In this document: positions 38,269-46,982 of the stretch, piece after piece | How positions within the stretch are numbered: the first letter of the stretch is position 1 | Layout of the letters: each line of letters starts with the position of its first letter | Assembly (NCBI GenBank): GCA_944324455.1 | Contig: CALUWJ010000002.1 | Location: 1-64,000, forward strand | Direction of reading: 5' to 3' | Length of the DNA: 64,000 nucleotides | From: Candidatus Gastranaerophilales bacterium | GTDB lineage: Bacteria > Cyanobacteriota > Vampirovibrionia > Gastranaerophilales > Gastranaerophilaceae | Made by a program: the position numbers and the translations under genes | Notes under the pieces: model-generated | What the model was told of the DNA's origin: nothing | The model's input: only the letters and a program-made list of their open reading frames with translations | Database searches by the model: none

Positions 38269-38683
38269 CATAATTTTAATTGTTTTCTTATTATTTTCTA
38301 TCCAAGGAGCACATGCTTGGGGTAAAAAAGCAAAACCATCATTATATTTAACATCAACTAATCCTTTTGATGATAAAAATTTTGAAACTCAAATTCAATC
38401 TCATAGTGTTTTTCAGCTGAATAAAAGAATTTATTTTTTGGTTTATAATCCCAATGGTTTTAAGTCTAATTTCCTTAAATATCAAATAGTAAAACAAGAC
38501 GACAACGCCTTTAGCGGCGGATATACAAGAATAAGAAATAAAACCGTCAGATTAAAAAATAAAAATTATTATTGTGATTATTTTGTTTTAAGCGAAAAAG
38601 GAAAGTATTTTCTTCAGATTTTTGATATTACTGATTTAAATAAAGAAATAGCTTTTGGTGCTTTTAGGGTGATTAATGAATAA
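38252..38683 (+). CDS. Small exported protein, 143 aa, unknown
   Basis: A clear signal peptide (about 1-22, ending GAHA). The mature part is rich in beta-strand patterns (LNKRIYFLVYNP, YFLQIFDI) and Lys. No known domain seen. It overlaps the TPR gene by 17 bp and the cysteine-cluster gene by 8 bp, so its function probably relates to theirs. Not identified. Confidence 0.65.
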   Translation: MKKLSSIILIVFLLFSIQGAHAWGKKAKPSLYLTSTNPFDDKNFETQIQSHSVFQLNKRIYFLVYNPNGFKSNFLKYQIVKQDDNAFSGGYTRIRNKTVRLKNKNYYCDYFVLSEKGKYFLQIFDITDLNKEIAFGAFRVINE

Positions 38684-39134
38684 TATATTTCTTAATATTA
38701 AAAACTTTATAGAAGATTTTTTGTTTGATTTATATAATAAATTTTTTTCTTCTAAATATGTTTTAAAAGGCAAATGTAAAAAATGCGGTAATTGTTGCAG
38801 GAATATACTTTTTAGCACTAAAGACGGATATGTAAAATCGAAAGATTTGTTTCATCAAATGCAGAAAAAATATAGATATTACAGGAATTATCGTATTTCG
38901 GGCGTGGTAGAAAATAAACAAGATTTTCAAAACGGCGCTTTGACATTTGAATGCAAGTTTATTTCAAAAAACAACAAATGTCTTATTTATCCGATTAGAC
39001 CAATATTTTGCAGAAATTATCCTGATATTAATCCTGAATTAATATATGGTGGCGTTGAAATGCTTGATAGCTGCGGGTTTTATTTTGATATCAATAAAAA
39101 ATTTTGCGATTATTTAAAAAATATGGAGAATTAA
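38676..39134 (+). CDS. YkgJ-family cysteine-cluster protein
   Basis: 152 residues. Cysteine pattern CKKCGNCCR (about 32-40), CKFISKNNKC and CRNYP is the hallmark of the YkgJ/UPF0153 family, which probably binds zinc or an iron-sulfur cluster. No membrane segment. It overlaps the preceding gene by 8 bp. The 3' end forms the left arm of a terminator for the convergent aminotransferase. Function unknown. Confidence 0.85.
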   Translation: MNNIFLNIKNFIEDFLFDLYNKFFSSKYVLKGKCKKCGNCCRNILFSTKDGYVKSKDLFHQMQKKYRYYRNYRISGVVENKQDFQNGALTFECKFISKNNKCLIYPIRPIFCRNYPDINPELIYGGVEMLDSCGFYFDINKKFCDYLKNMEN

Positions 39135-39143
39135 TCTCCATAT
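39121..39143 (-). terminator. Terminator of the aminotransferase gene
   Basis: A 9-bp stem (39121-39129 with 39135-39143) with a 5-nt loop; on the minus strand it is followed by five T. It overlaps the last codons of the plus-strand cysteine-cluster gene. Confidence 0.7.
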
Positions 39144-40337
39144 TTACTCATATTTAATTCCTGCTTTTTTAAATCTTCTGAATACTTCTTGCAATCTTAA
39201 AATCGGTTGAACCAATGAAACTCTAAAATGATCATCGCTCATTTGACCAAAAGCACTTCCAGGGGTTATTAAAACACCTGTTTTATCAAGCACATATTTG
39301 CAAAATTCCATTGAAGAATTAAATGTTGATGGTATTTTTATCCAAAAATACATTGTAGCATCCGACCTTGGGGCGTAAAATCCCAGTTCATTAAATCCTT
39401 GAGCAACGATTTCTCGTCTTGCGTCATATTTATCCATTATTCCTTTAACGTATTCTTGAGGCATAGTTAGTGCTGCAATACAAGCGTCTTGAACTATGGT
39501 TGAAGTTCCATAGTCAATATTTGATTTCATTGAATAAAGATTATTTATAAATTCTTCTTTACCAACCGCAAAGCCACATCTCCAGCCTGCCATGTTGAAT
39601 GTTTTTGTAAATGAATGAAATTCAATTGCAATATCTTTTGCGCCATCAATATTAAAGATTGAATATGGTCTGTAATTTGAAAAACAAACTTCTCCGTATG
39701 CTAAATCAGAAACAAGCAAAATATTATTTTCTCTGCAAAAGCTTACAATATCAGCTAAAAAACTTTTTGGCGCAACTGCACCTGTGGGGTTGTTTGGATA
39801 GTTTATAAAAAACATTTTTGCTTTTTTTGCAATTTCAGATGGTATTTCGTTTAAATCAATTAAAAATCTATTTTCTTCTTTTAAGTTTACAAAAAATGGT
39901 TTTCCACCTGCAATTAATGTTCCTCTGCATAGTACAGGGTAATATGGGTCAGGTATTATGTTTATATCGTCAGGGTTGGTGTATGCCATTGCAATGTTGG
40001 CAAGGCCTTCTTTTTCTCCAATAAGAGTTTGTACTTCTTTATCAGGGTTAATATCTACAAAATAGCGTTTTTTCATCCAATCTGCTATTGCTTGTCTTAA
40101 TTCCGGTTTACCTCTAAAATTGGGATACCCATGGTTTATTGGGTTTTGAATTGCTTCCAAGGCAACTTTTACAACAGGGTCAGGGGTAGCTCCATCAGGA
40201 TTTCCGATGGAAATATCAATTACATCGACACCGTTTGCTATCGCTTGCTGTTTTAAATCTGCCAGTTGTGCAAATATATATTTTGGTATGTTTGTAATTC
40301 TGTCTGCAGGTGTAATGTTTATTTTTTTAGTTTCCAT
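39144..40337 (-). CDS. Class I/II PLP aminotransferase, LL-DAP/AlaA-like
   Basis: 397 residues. The PLP-binding segment SFTKTFNMAGWR contains the Schiff-base Lys; NYPNNPTGA and the arginine-containing RVSLV near the C-terminus fit fold-type I enzymes. The sequence resembles LL-diaminopimelate aminotransferases and related alanine/aspartate aminotransferases; which amino acid it uses cannot be settled from sequence alone. Meso-DAP synthesis is a plausible job. AAGG precedes the ATG. Ends in an intrinsic terminator. Confidence 0.85.
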   Translation of the reverse strand: METKKINITPADRITNIPKYIFAQLADLKQQAIANGVDVIDISIGNPDGATPDPVVKVALEAIQNPINHGYPNFRGKPELRQAIADWMKKRYFVDINPDKEVQTLIGEKEGLANIAMAYTNPDDINIIPDPYYPVLCRGTLIAGGKPFFVNLKEENRFLIDLNEIPSEIAKKAKMFFINYPNNPTGAVAPKSFLADIVSFCRENNILLVSDLAYGEVCFSNYRPYSIFNIDGAKDIAIEFHSFTKTFNMAGWRCGFAVGKEEFINNLYSMKSNIDYGTSTIVQDACIAALTMPQEYVKGIMDKYDARREIVAQGFNELGFYAPRSDATMYFWIKIPSTFNSSMEFCKYVLDKTGVLITPGSAFGQMSDDHFRVSLVQPILRLQEVFRRFKKAGIKYE

Positions 40338-40368
40338 CTTTTTCCCTTTCGCTAAATTATATATAAAA

Positions 40369-40395
40369 AAAGAGCCTCATAAAATGAGGCTCTTT
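40369..40395 (-). terminator. Terminator of rpsP
   Basis: A 12-bp stem (40369-40380 with 40384-40395), a 3-nt loop and, on the minus strand, a T run of six (40365-40370). Eighteen bases after the rpsP stop. Confidence 0.92.
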
Positions 40396-40412
40396 GAGTG
40401 TTTAAACTCTTA

Positions 40413-40778
40413 TTATGCCTCAGGCGCAGCGGCAGCTTCCGCTTCTTGGGCGGCTGCAGCGGCTTGGGCAGCTTTTTCTTCTTCTAATTTAGCTTGAGCT
40501 TTTTTAGATAGTTTTGTTTTTTCGGATTTTTTATAATTTAATGTACCATCTTCATTTGCATTGTTGATAAGGTACATAACTGTTTCTGTGGCTTGAGCAC
40601 CTTGAGATAATCTTACTTTAGCTCTTTCTACATTTAATTTCATTTCTTTAGTTTTAGGATTGTAGAAGCCTAATTCTTCAATAGGTGCCCCTTCACGTTT
40701 GCAACGGCTGTCTATTGCGATTATTCTGTAGCTAGGATTTTTTTTGTAGCCCAGTCTTTTTAATCTGATTTTAATCAC
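40413..40778 (-). CDS. rpsP: 30S ribosomal protein bS16
   Basis: 121 residues: the usual bS16 core (RLKRLGYKKNPSYRIIAIDSR, IEELGFYNPKT) of about 82 residues plus a Lys/Ala/Glu-rich C-terminal extension of about 35 residues (KLEEEKAAQAAAAAQ). The extension is encoded by a GC-rich patch that stands out in this AT-rich window. Assembles early on 16S rRNA. Upstream of the ATG is AAAGGAATTT (about 40788-40797). Confidence 0.95.
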   Translation of the reverse strand: MIKIRLKRLGYKKNPSYRIIAIDSRCKREGAPIEELGFYNPKTKEMKLNVERAKVRLSQGAQATETVMYLINNANEDGTLNYKKSEKTKLSKKAQAKLEEEKAAQAAAAAQEAEAAAAPEA

Positions 40779-40861
40779 TTTATTAAATTCCTTTTATATG
40801 TACTGTCTTATCTCTATCAAACTATAAACATATTTATTTTGCAAGTATAACAAAAAGTTAT

Positions 40862-40891
40862 TTGTTAAATAATTTAATAATATGATATATT
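40862..40891 (+). promoter_or_regulatory. Predicted leaderless promoter of the TrpD-like gene
   Basis: TTGTTA at 40862-40867, an 18-bp spacer and TATATT at 40886-40891, ending 6 nt before the ATG at 40898. No Shine-Dalgarno sequence. Confidence 0.6.
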
Positions 40892-40897
40892 AATTAT

Positions 40898-41911
40898 ATG
40901 ATTAAGTCGTTAATAAATAAATTAATTTCAAAAAATGATTTAGATGAGATTGAATTAAAAGAAGCCTTTGATGAAATTTTTTCCGGACTAGCTGATGAAA
41001 TTAACGCTACTTCGTTTATAACTGCGCTTAAAATGAAAAATGAGACTGCTGATGAATTGTTTGGTGCAATTTTGTCATCTCGAGAATTTGTTAATAAAAT
41101 AAAACTCGGTGCAAATCCTGACAGCCTTTTTGAAAATGTATTATTAACGTCCGATAAGGGTTATTTTGATATTAGTCTTGCTGTTGATTTAATTTGTGCG
41201 GCAAATTCATTGGGTGTTTTAAAATATTCTTTTAACAATTGTTTTGAAAAAAATAAGTCTTTTGAATTGTTAAAATTAATGGGTGTTAATTCTTTTAATC
41301 AAAAAAACATTATTGAAAATTTTGAGAGGTTAAATTTTGGATATTTTGAATTAAATTCTGATGAAAAATATTATAAATACACAAATAATATCTCAAGAAG
41401 CCTTGAATTTAATAATATTTTTAATATTTTATCTAAAATGTTAAATCCGTATGATGCTAAAAATCAAATTATTGGTTTGAATGATAAGGATAGGGTTGAG
41501 TTTTTTGCAAATATTGCATTAAGATTAAATAATTTAAATACAATTGCTTTATCAGGTAATAATTCGCTGCCCTTTGTTACGCCAAGCGGTGAGACTTATG
41601 TTGCTGAAGCATGGAAAAATAAAATTTTTACTTACATTTTAACTCCTGAGTTGTTAGGGTTAAACGAGTATCCTTTAGATGATTTAATTTGTGCTGATTA
41701 TGAAACTAATGCTTCAGATATGATATTGTTATTGCAAAATAAATTATCGGGAGCTAAAAAAGATTGCGTTATTTTAAATGCTGCACTAGCTTTATATATT
41801 ACTAAAAAAGCCAATTCAATAATGGATGGAATTGAATTAGCTAAAAAAACCCTATCTTCTAATTTGGCTTACGATAAATTTATTCAAATTAAAAATACAT
41901 TTAAAGAATGA
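40898..41911 (+). CDS. Degenerate TrpD-like (anthranilate phosphoribosyltransferase family) protein
   Basis: 337 residues. The N-terminal helical domain matches the glycosyltransferase family 3 N-terminal pattern (ITALKMKNETADELFGAI; compare ALRVKGETPEE), and the later order TSDKGYFDISLAVDLICAANSLGVLKYSFNN follows the TrpD GTGGDGxxTFNISTxxAxVxAAxGxxVxKHGNR segment. The PRPP/Mg glycine-rich motif GTGGD and the KHGNR motif are missing or changed, so catalysis on PRPP is doubtful. Later sequence retains the length of TrpD. A diverged paralogue, perhaps a regulator or a new enzyme. Leaderless start predicted. No trp genes nearby. Confidence 0.7.
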   Translation: MIKSLINKLISKNDLDEIELKEAFDEIFSGLADEINATSFITALKMKNETADELFGAILSSREFVNKIKLGANPDSLFENVLLTSDKGYFDISLAVDLICAANSLGVLKYSFNNCFEKNKSFELLKLMGVNSFNQKNIIENFERLNFGYFELNSDEKYYKYTNNISRSLEFNNIFNILSKMLNPYDAKNQIIGLNDKDRVEFFANIALRLNNLNTIALSGNNSLPFVTPSGETYVAEAWKNKIFTYILTPELLGLNEYPLDDLICADYETNASDMILLLQNKLSGAKKDCVILNAALALYITKKANSIMDGIELAKKTLSSNLAYDKFIQIKNTFKE

Positions 41912-41925
41912 TTTTTCAATATTGT

Positions 41926-41959
41926 TTGAATACATTTGATATTATACCTATAATATTAT
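41926..41959 (+). promoter_or_regulatory. Predicted leaderless promoter
   Basis: TTGAAT at 41926-41931, 17-bp spacer, TATAAT at 41949-41954; an overlapping TATTAT at 41954-41959 ends 6 nt before the ATG at 41966. No ribosome-binding site. Confidence 0.6.
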
Positions 41960-41965
41960 ATTGAT

Positions 41966-42712
41966 ATGAATAAATTATTTATAAAGTTAATAATTTGTTT
42001 TTTATTGTTTTCTTATCAGTTTTCGTGCGCCAACACTCAACAAGAAGAATACGAAAATGATACGTTATATTCGCAAGAATATTTTGATTATTTGATTGAA
42101 TGTGCTGCTGATGATTATCAAAAACAACAAGAAAAAGAGCAAGTCAGCGAAAAAGCGCAAATTACTTTAAATGAAGATGTAGTTTCTCAGGATGATAATT
42201 CAAATTCAGATATTATTTCTGATAATTATGAACCATTTAAATTGAAAATCGAAAATTATGATGTTGGTAAATATTCGCAAACTTATATCAAAGAAAATTC
42301 AAAAACATTAATTCCTGTTGGTGATAGATTTAGTTTTATGCAAGATACCTTGCAGTTTAGAAATAAATATAATAGTAACGATTATCGGATTTTAGCGGGT
42401 GCTGAATATCGAATTAACAGGTTTTTAAATCTTACGGGTGGTTTGGAAACTAATTATCGCGGAAATGATCAAAATCCCAATTCAAGAAAGCTTTATTTTA
42501 CTCCTGTGATTAAAATAGGGGATGTTTTTTCAATCAGCTTTCATAATAAATATGATACTTCTAATCATTCCCAAGACCACGATATAGGTCTTAGTGTTTC
42601 TCCTTTTAAATCAAAAGCGCTGGATTTTGGTGTTTATGCAGGTACTACACAGCAACAAGGCGGTGCACATAGTGAAAGCATAAATTTCTCTACAAACTTT
42701 TACTTTTTTTAG
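41966..42712 (+). CDS. Exported probable outer-membrane beta-barrel, 248 aa
   Basis: Signal peptide (about 1-22). A linker rich in Asp/Glu/Gln/Ser (about 25-85) precedes a C-terminal domain with alternating aromatic and polar residues (RILAGAEYRINRFLNLTGGLE, KLYFTPVIKIGD, DIGLSVSPF) and a final NFYFF, the C-terminal aromatic typical of outer-membrane barrels. About 100-130 residues of barrel are possible. Function unknown. Confidence 0.65.
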   Translation: MNKLFIKLIICFLLFSYQFSCANTQQEEYENDTLYSQEYFDYLIECAADDYQKQQEKEQVSEKAQITLNEDVVSQDDNSNSDIISDNYEPFKLKIENYDVGKYSQTYIKENSKTLIPVGDRFSFMQDTLQFRNKYNSNDYRILAGAEYRINRFLNLTGGLETNYRGNDQNPNSRKLYFTPVIKIGDVFSISFHNKYDTSNHSQDHDIGLSVSPFKSKALDFGVYAGTTQQQGGAHSESINFSTNFYFF

Positions 42713-43212
42713 TGTAAAAAGTTTTTATTGTATTGAGATAGCATTTCAAGACTTGCCATTAGCGCTTGGTTAGTTGAATCATAGCCAACCGAACCGTTTG
42801 ATTGAGCTTGTATATTGGCTAGTTCTTGACTAAGCCCCCTTAATTTTTCAAGCATTTCTTCATTATTAGAGCTTGCTTGAATTTTTTCTTCTAGCGTACT
42901 TTCAATTTTTGCTAAAAGTGATGTAAAATTTTCTTTTTCATCTACTTTTATTCCGATTTTTTCAGCTAGTTCTTTAGCTTTCTCAAATAAGCTATCTTTA
43001 TTTGTATTTTGTCCTAAGTTGTGTTCTGAGTTGTTTTGTGTGTCTTGTGTTTTCTTTTGTTGGATTAATTTTTTCCCTTCTGCTTCAGTTATGTTTGGAT
43101 TATATGTTATTCCAAGCTTTTCAAGCTCTGCTTTTGTTGCAGAAGTTAATTTTTGATTGTAAGCTCCATAAGATGAAGCACCCATTGCCAAATTTATTGA
43201 ACTTATTGTCAT
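42709..43212 (-). CDS. Hypothetical protein, 167 aa
   Basis: Not recognised. Hydrophilic and mainly helical, with an Asn/Gln-rich middle (about 50-75) and coiled-coil-like C-terminal half (KELAEKIGIKVDEKENF, KIESTLEEK). Its N-terminus MTISSINLAMGASSYG has a short conserved look and no signal peptide. AGGGAC precedes the ATG. Tail-to-tail with the barrel gene (4-bp overlap). Confidence 0.6.
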   Translation of the reverse strand: MTISSINLAMGASSYGAYNQKLTSATKAELEKLGITYNPNITEAEGKKLIQQKKTQDTQNNSEHNLGQNTNKDSLFEKAKELAEKIGIKVDEKENFTSLLAKIESTLEEKIQASSNNEEMLEKLRGLSQELANIQAQSNGSVGYDSTNQALMASLEMLSQYNKNFLH

Positions 43213-43334
43213 TTTTCGTCCCTTTTCCTAATTTAATAAAACTAACCTTAAAGTCAACCTTTCTTAGTTAGTTTTTCGGCAAATATTTTAAAAAAATTAG
43301 TTATTTAATATTTTTTGTAATAAAAATTTACAAT

Positions 43335-45200
43335 TTAAATTTTATGGAAAATTATAAAAACATAATCGCTATCAAAAGAATTAATCGCATTTGTTATATT
43401 TTTTGTATTGTTTTTAATTTCGTAGTAGTCATTGTCGATTTTCTTGTATTCAATTATTTTGCTGCAATAGAAATTTCTTTGCAGTAAAACTATAAATTCA
43501 TATAATACTTTTGATTTTAGTGTATCAAAAAGCATTCTTGATTGATTTTTTGATATATCAGGCGTTGTTGGGTCTATCTTTTTTAGTCTTGGATTGTATT
43601 TTTCATTTTTGGAAAATCTTTCAATGCTTACTATGCTTAGGGGTTTTGAATTTAATTTATCAATAAATAAAACAATTCTTCCATCTAAATCAGAGTTTTC
43701 TATACAATTTTCGATAAAGTATTTACTTATAATATCGTTTTCGCCCCTATAAGCCAAATAATCATAAAGTAAGTAAAATACATTGTTTTTATTGATGGTT
43801 TTTGCTTTCTTACTTGTTAATTCTTTTGTTAGAGAATTTTTGGAGTTTTTTTGTAATTCGCTATAATCAAAATTAAAGAATGTTAAATCTTTGTAGTATA
43901 GTTTTGCAAAATTAGATAAATATGGCATTATAATCAAATCTTGATTATTTAGTTCATAATTTTTTAAAAATACATTAAAAACATTTATAGTTGCATATTT
44001 TTTATTGATTGTTATATTAAATGAATTTATTTCAGGATTGATAAATTGAATGGTTATGATGCAGAATATTATTAACGATTGTATTAATATATCTTTAATG
44101 CTAAATATTCCATAACCCAGTAATATAGCACAGGTTATAAAAAATTGTATGCAATAAATCGGATTTGTGTCTAATATTTCATAAACATTTAAAAGGAGTA
44201 TAAAACCAAGATTGATTAATCCTAAAAGAAAAAGTACTTTTAAGCGGTTATCTTTTTTGTATGCGCTAAATGTAAAAATTATTGCAACGGATAAAGGTAA
44301 AATTGAGCTATAAAATAAGGTAATCAATATTTTAATTGTATTTATGTTTTTTAAATCCGTATTTAAAAAGAAGCTATAAAGCATCCCTAATGTGCTTTTT
44401 GTTTGTGTTTCCGGAGCTAAAAAGCTTAAATATGGGCTTATATAGTCGTTTATTAATAACCCTAGAGAAGATAAATTTAAGCCAATTCCATCCATATTTA
44501 GAGGTATTAGCATTCTGTTTATTATTGCATATTGAAATATCGCAATTGGAAATATTAAAAGAAAAGTTATTAATGAGTTAAAACCAAGCTTTGCAATTAT
44601 TTTTTTTAAATATTGTCTTTTTTCAGCCAGAAAGTAAAAAATTATAAATTCAGAAGCGATATAAAGGCAATTTAGTGGGTTTATCAGTATAAATATACAG
44701 TTAAATATATTTAGGTTTTTAAAGTGCTTTTTATTAGGTTTTTTGATGAAATCAATAAGAGAATTTATTAATAAACTTCCTATTAAAAAATCCAAGCAAT
44801 ATGGAGCAATAAGATTACTGTAATAAAGGTAAAAATGGTTAACGGATATAAATATTGCAAGAAATATTCCAAGTTTTCTTCCTTGGAGTTTTTTTCCTAT
44901 GTTTATAAATACAAAAATATTGATTAAGCCGATAATGGCATTAAAAGACCTTAAAAATATTTCGTTTTTTGATATTAAAAGTACAAAGTGTAGTAAAAAA
45001 TAATATACAGGTGAAAAATAGTCTAACAAAGCACTGTTTTTAATAATTCCAAACGGAAATTGCGAGGAAGCAATAGCCATACTTTTAAAATCAATATCTG
45101 TTATTCCTGATGTTGAAAAAATATAGCTAAATCTAACCAGTGCAAATATCATGAAAAGTACAATATATAGAATATATTTTGATTTTTCATTAATTTTCAT
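43335..45200 (-). CDS. Polytopic glycosyltransferase-like membrane protein (GT39/ArnT-like)
   Basis: 621 residues. An N-terminal membrane helix is followed by a loop with ITDIDFKSMAIASSQ (the Asp of DID is where GT39/PMT and ArnT-type enzymes place a catalytic acidic residue) and roughly ten further membrane segments, then a soluble C-terminal domain (about 385-621). The layout suits a lipid-linked sugar transferase for LPS or surface glycan; donor and acceptor unknown. Leaderless start predicted (TATACT box). Lies in an intergenic region of the 45239 gene. Confidence 0.7.
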   Translation of the reverse strand: MKINEKSKYILYIVLFMIFALVRFSYIFSTSGITDIDFKSMAIASSQFPFGIIKNSALLDYFSPVYYFLLHFVLLISKNEIFLRSFNAIIGLINIFVFINIGKKLQGRKLGIFLAIFISVNHFYLYYSNLIAPYCLDFLIGSLLINSLIDFIKKPNKKHFKNLNIFNCIFILINPLNCLYIASEFIIFYFLAEKRQYLKKIIAKLGFNSLITFLLIFPIAIFQYAIINRMLIPLNMDGIGLNLSSLGLLINDYISPYLSFLAPETQTKSTLGMLYSFFLNTDLKNINTIKILITLFYSSILPLSVAIIFTFSAYKKDNRLKVLFLLGLINLGFILLLNVYEILDTNPIYCIQFFITCAILLGYGIFSIKDILIQSLIIFCIITIQFINPEINSFNITINKKYATINVFNVFLKNYELNNQDLIIMPYLSNFAKLYYKDLTFFNFDYSELQKNSKNSLTKELTSKKAKTINKNNVFYLLYDYLAYRGENDIISKYFIENCIENSDLDGRIVLFIDKLNSKPLSIVSIERFSKNEKYNPRLKKIDPTTPDISKNQSRMLFDTLKSKVLYEFIVLLQRNFYCSKIIEYKKIDNDYYEIKNNTKNITNAINSFDSDYVFIIFHKI

Positions 45201-45206
45201 ATTCTA

Positions 45207-45235
45207 AGTATATATGAATACTTTTAAAAAGCCAA
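45207..45235 (-). promoter_or_regulatory. Predicted leaderless promoter of the membrane glycosyltransferase gene
   Basis: On the minus strand: TTGGCT (45235-45230), 17-bp spacer, TATACT (45212-45207), then 6 nt to the ATG at 45200. It lies within 4 bp of the stop of the upstream gene. Confidence 0.55.
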
Positions 45236-45238
45236 ATA

Positions 45239-45673
45239 TTATGAAACTGCCTTATTTTTAATTATTTGCACATTAGAATTGTCTCTATCTTGCCATACTG
45301 AGTTGCCTAGTGTGTTTTTGGAATAAATTATTTGGTCTTGATTAGATGGGTTGTTTATGATTAATAAGTCATATCCATCTAACCAAGGATTTTCATATAC
45401 TCTTGTAGAATCACCATAACCTATTAAATCACCTTTAATTCTGCCTTGAACTATAAAATCCATATTTTGAAACATATCAACTGCATCTTTGGGAGTTAAA
45501 ATTTCTTTTATCTCCTCAGGCAGAGTTGCATATTTTTTGATATATTTGGATTTTGCACTAAATGTAATGCAGTCATTTTTAATTGGAAGCGGTTCTTTTG
45601 GTTCATCTACGGTTTTTTTAATTTTTCTGTGCACACCAAAACTACCCAAATAGCCGATTTGCGGAACTCTCAT
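45239..45673 (-). CDS. Hypothetical protein, 144 aa
   Basis: Not recognised. The ATG at 45673 is used; a TTG nine bases upstream is an alternative. Hydrophilic, with no signal peptide. Contains CITFSAKSKYIKKYATLPEE, a short basic stretch, then an acidic PKDAVDMFQNMDF segment. Stop codon lies just before the promoter of the next gene on the same strand, so it is likely monocistronic. Confidence 0.55.
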   Translation of the reverse strand: MRVPQIGYLGSFGVHRKIKKTVDEPKEPLPIKNDCITFSAKSKYIKKYATLPEEIKEILTPKDAVDMFQNMDFIVQGRIKGDLIGYGDSTRVYENPWLDGYDLLIINNPSNQDQIIYSKNTLGNSVWQDRDNSNVQIIKNKAVS

Positions 45674-45830
45674 TTTTATCAACTCTTTTCTATTTCAACA
45701 CAACTACATATATAGTTTATCAAATTTTTGCAAAAAAATCTATAATATATTTAAACTATTACAAAACTAAATATGGTACTAAATACACTTATAACAATAA
45801 CTTTGACTGTTAATTAATTTATTTTTGTGA

Positions 45831-45836
45831 TTTAAT
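45831..45836 (+). promoter_or_regulatory. Candidate -10 box of sbcDC
   Basis: TTTAAT at 45831-45836 ends 6 nt before the sbcD ATG at 45843. A TTGACT at 45803-45808 lies 22 bp upstream, longer than ideal. No ribosome-binding site is present. Confidence 0.4.
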
Positions 45837-45842
45837 TTTTTT

Positions 45843-46982
45843 ATGAAATTTTTGCATCTTTCTGATTTACATATCGGGAAAAAAGTTAATAACATTTCTA
45901 TGATTGAGGAACAAAAGTTTGTTCTTAAAGAAGCGATTGATTTAATAATTAATCATGAAATTAATGCTGTTCTAATTGCCGGTGATGTTTTTGATAGGGC
46001 TGTTCCATCAATTGAAGCCATGGAAGTATTAAATGATTTTTTATTTGAGTTAAATAAATTAAATACAAATGTTTATATTATTTCGGGAAATCACGATAAT
46101 ATGGAAAGATTATCATATTTATCTGATTTATTATATAAATCTAATATTTTTATATCTAAACCTTTTTATGGGGATATTGAGTGTTTTAATTTAAATGATA
46201 TTAATATCTTTTTGATGCCATATATTTATCCTTTTATAGTTCGAAAATATTTTCCTGATGAGAAAATTTTAAATTACAATGATGCTATAAAATGTGTAAT
46301 AGAAAATACTGTATTGGATGATAATAAAATTAATATTTTAGTTTCTCATCAGTTTGTTGTTTCATCAAATACCCCTGTTTTATCTGAAAGTGAACAAAAG
46401 TCGGTTGGTGGAGTTGAAGAAATAGATTACAGAATTTTTGAAAAATTTGATTATGTAGCCTTAGGACACCTGCACTGTCCTCAAAAAATAGGAATTGATA
46501 AAATACGTTATGGGGGTTCTATTTTAAAATATTCATTTAGCGAAATAAATCAAAATAAAAGCTTTTGTGTTGTTGATATAAAATCGAAAAATGATATTTC
46601 AATTGAGCTTTATCCAATAGTACAAAAGCATGATATGAAAGAGTATAGAGGTTTTATAGATGAATTTTTAAGTAAAGATTTTTATTCAAAAATAAATAAA
46701 GATGATTATATTCATTTTACTTTATTGGATGAAAATGTTATGGACGCAAAATCTAAATTAAGTTCTATTTATCCTAATATTATGCTTTTAGATTTTGATA
46801 ACAGTTTTACGAGAAATTTAGATTATGGTTTTGATGTGAATTTAAAAGAGCAAAAAAATTTAGTTGAGCATTTTTGTGATTTTTATCATACCCAATCTGA
46901 TGAAAATATTGATAAATCAAGAAAACAGATTGTTGTTGATGTTTTTAATTCAATACAAAAGGAGGATGAATGCTCCCCCTAA
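45843..46982 (+). CDS. sbcD: Exonuclease subunit SbcD
   Basis: 379 residues. Mre11-type nuclease with LHLSDLHIGKK (metal residues D8/H10), AGDVFDRAVPS, SGNHDNM (GNHD motif), VSHQF and ALGHLHCPQ. Complete. It partners SbcC to cut hairpins and process DNA ends. The 3' end overlaps sbcC by 13 bp, so the two are coupled. Confidence 0.96.
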   Translation: MKFLHLSDLHIGKKVNNISMIEEQKFVLKEAIDLIINHEINAVLIAGDVFDRAVPSIEAMEVLNDFLFELNKLNTNVYIISGNHDNMERLSYLSDLLYKSNIFISKPFYGDIECFNLNDINIFLMPYIYPFIVRKYFPDEKILNYNDAIKCVIENTVLDDNKINILVSHQFVVSSNTPVLSESEQKSVGGVEEIDYRIFEKFDYVALGHLHCPQKIGIDKIRYGGSILKYSFSEINQNKSFCVVDIKSKNDISIELYPIVQKHDMKEYRGFIDEFLSKDFYSKINKDDYIHFTLLDENVMDAKSKLSSIYPNIMLLDFDNSFTRNLDYGFDVNLKEQKNLVEHFCDFYHTQSDENIDKSRKQIVVDVFNSIQKEDECSP

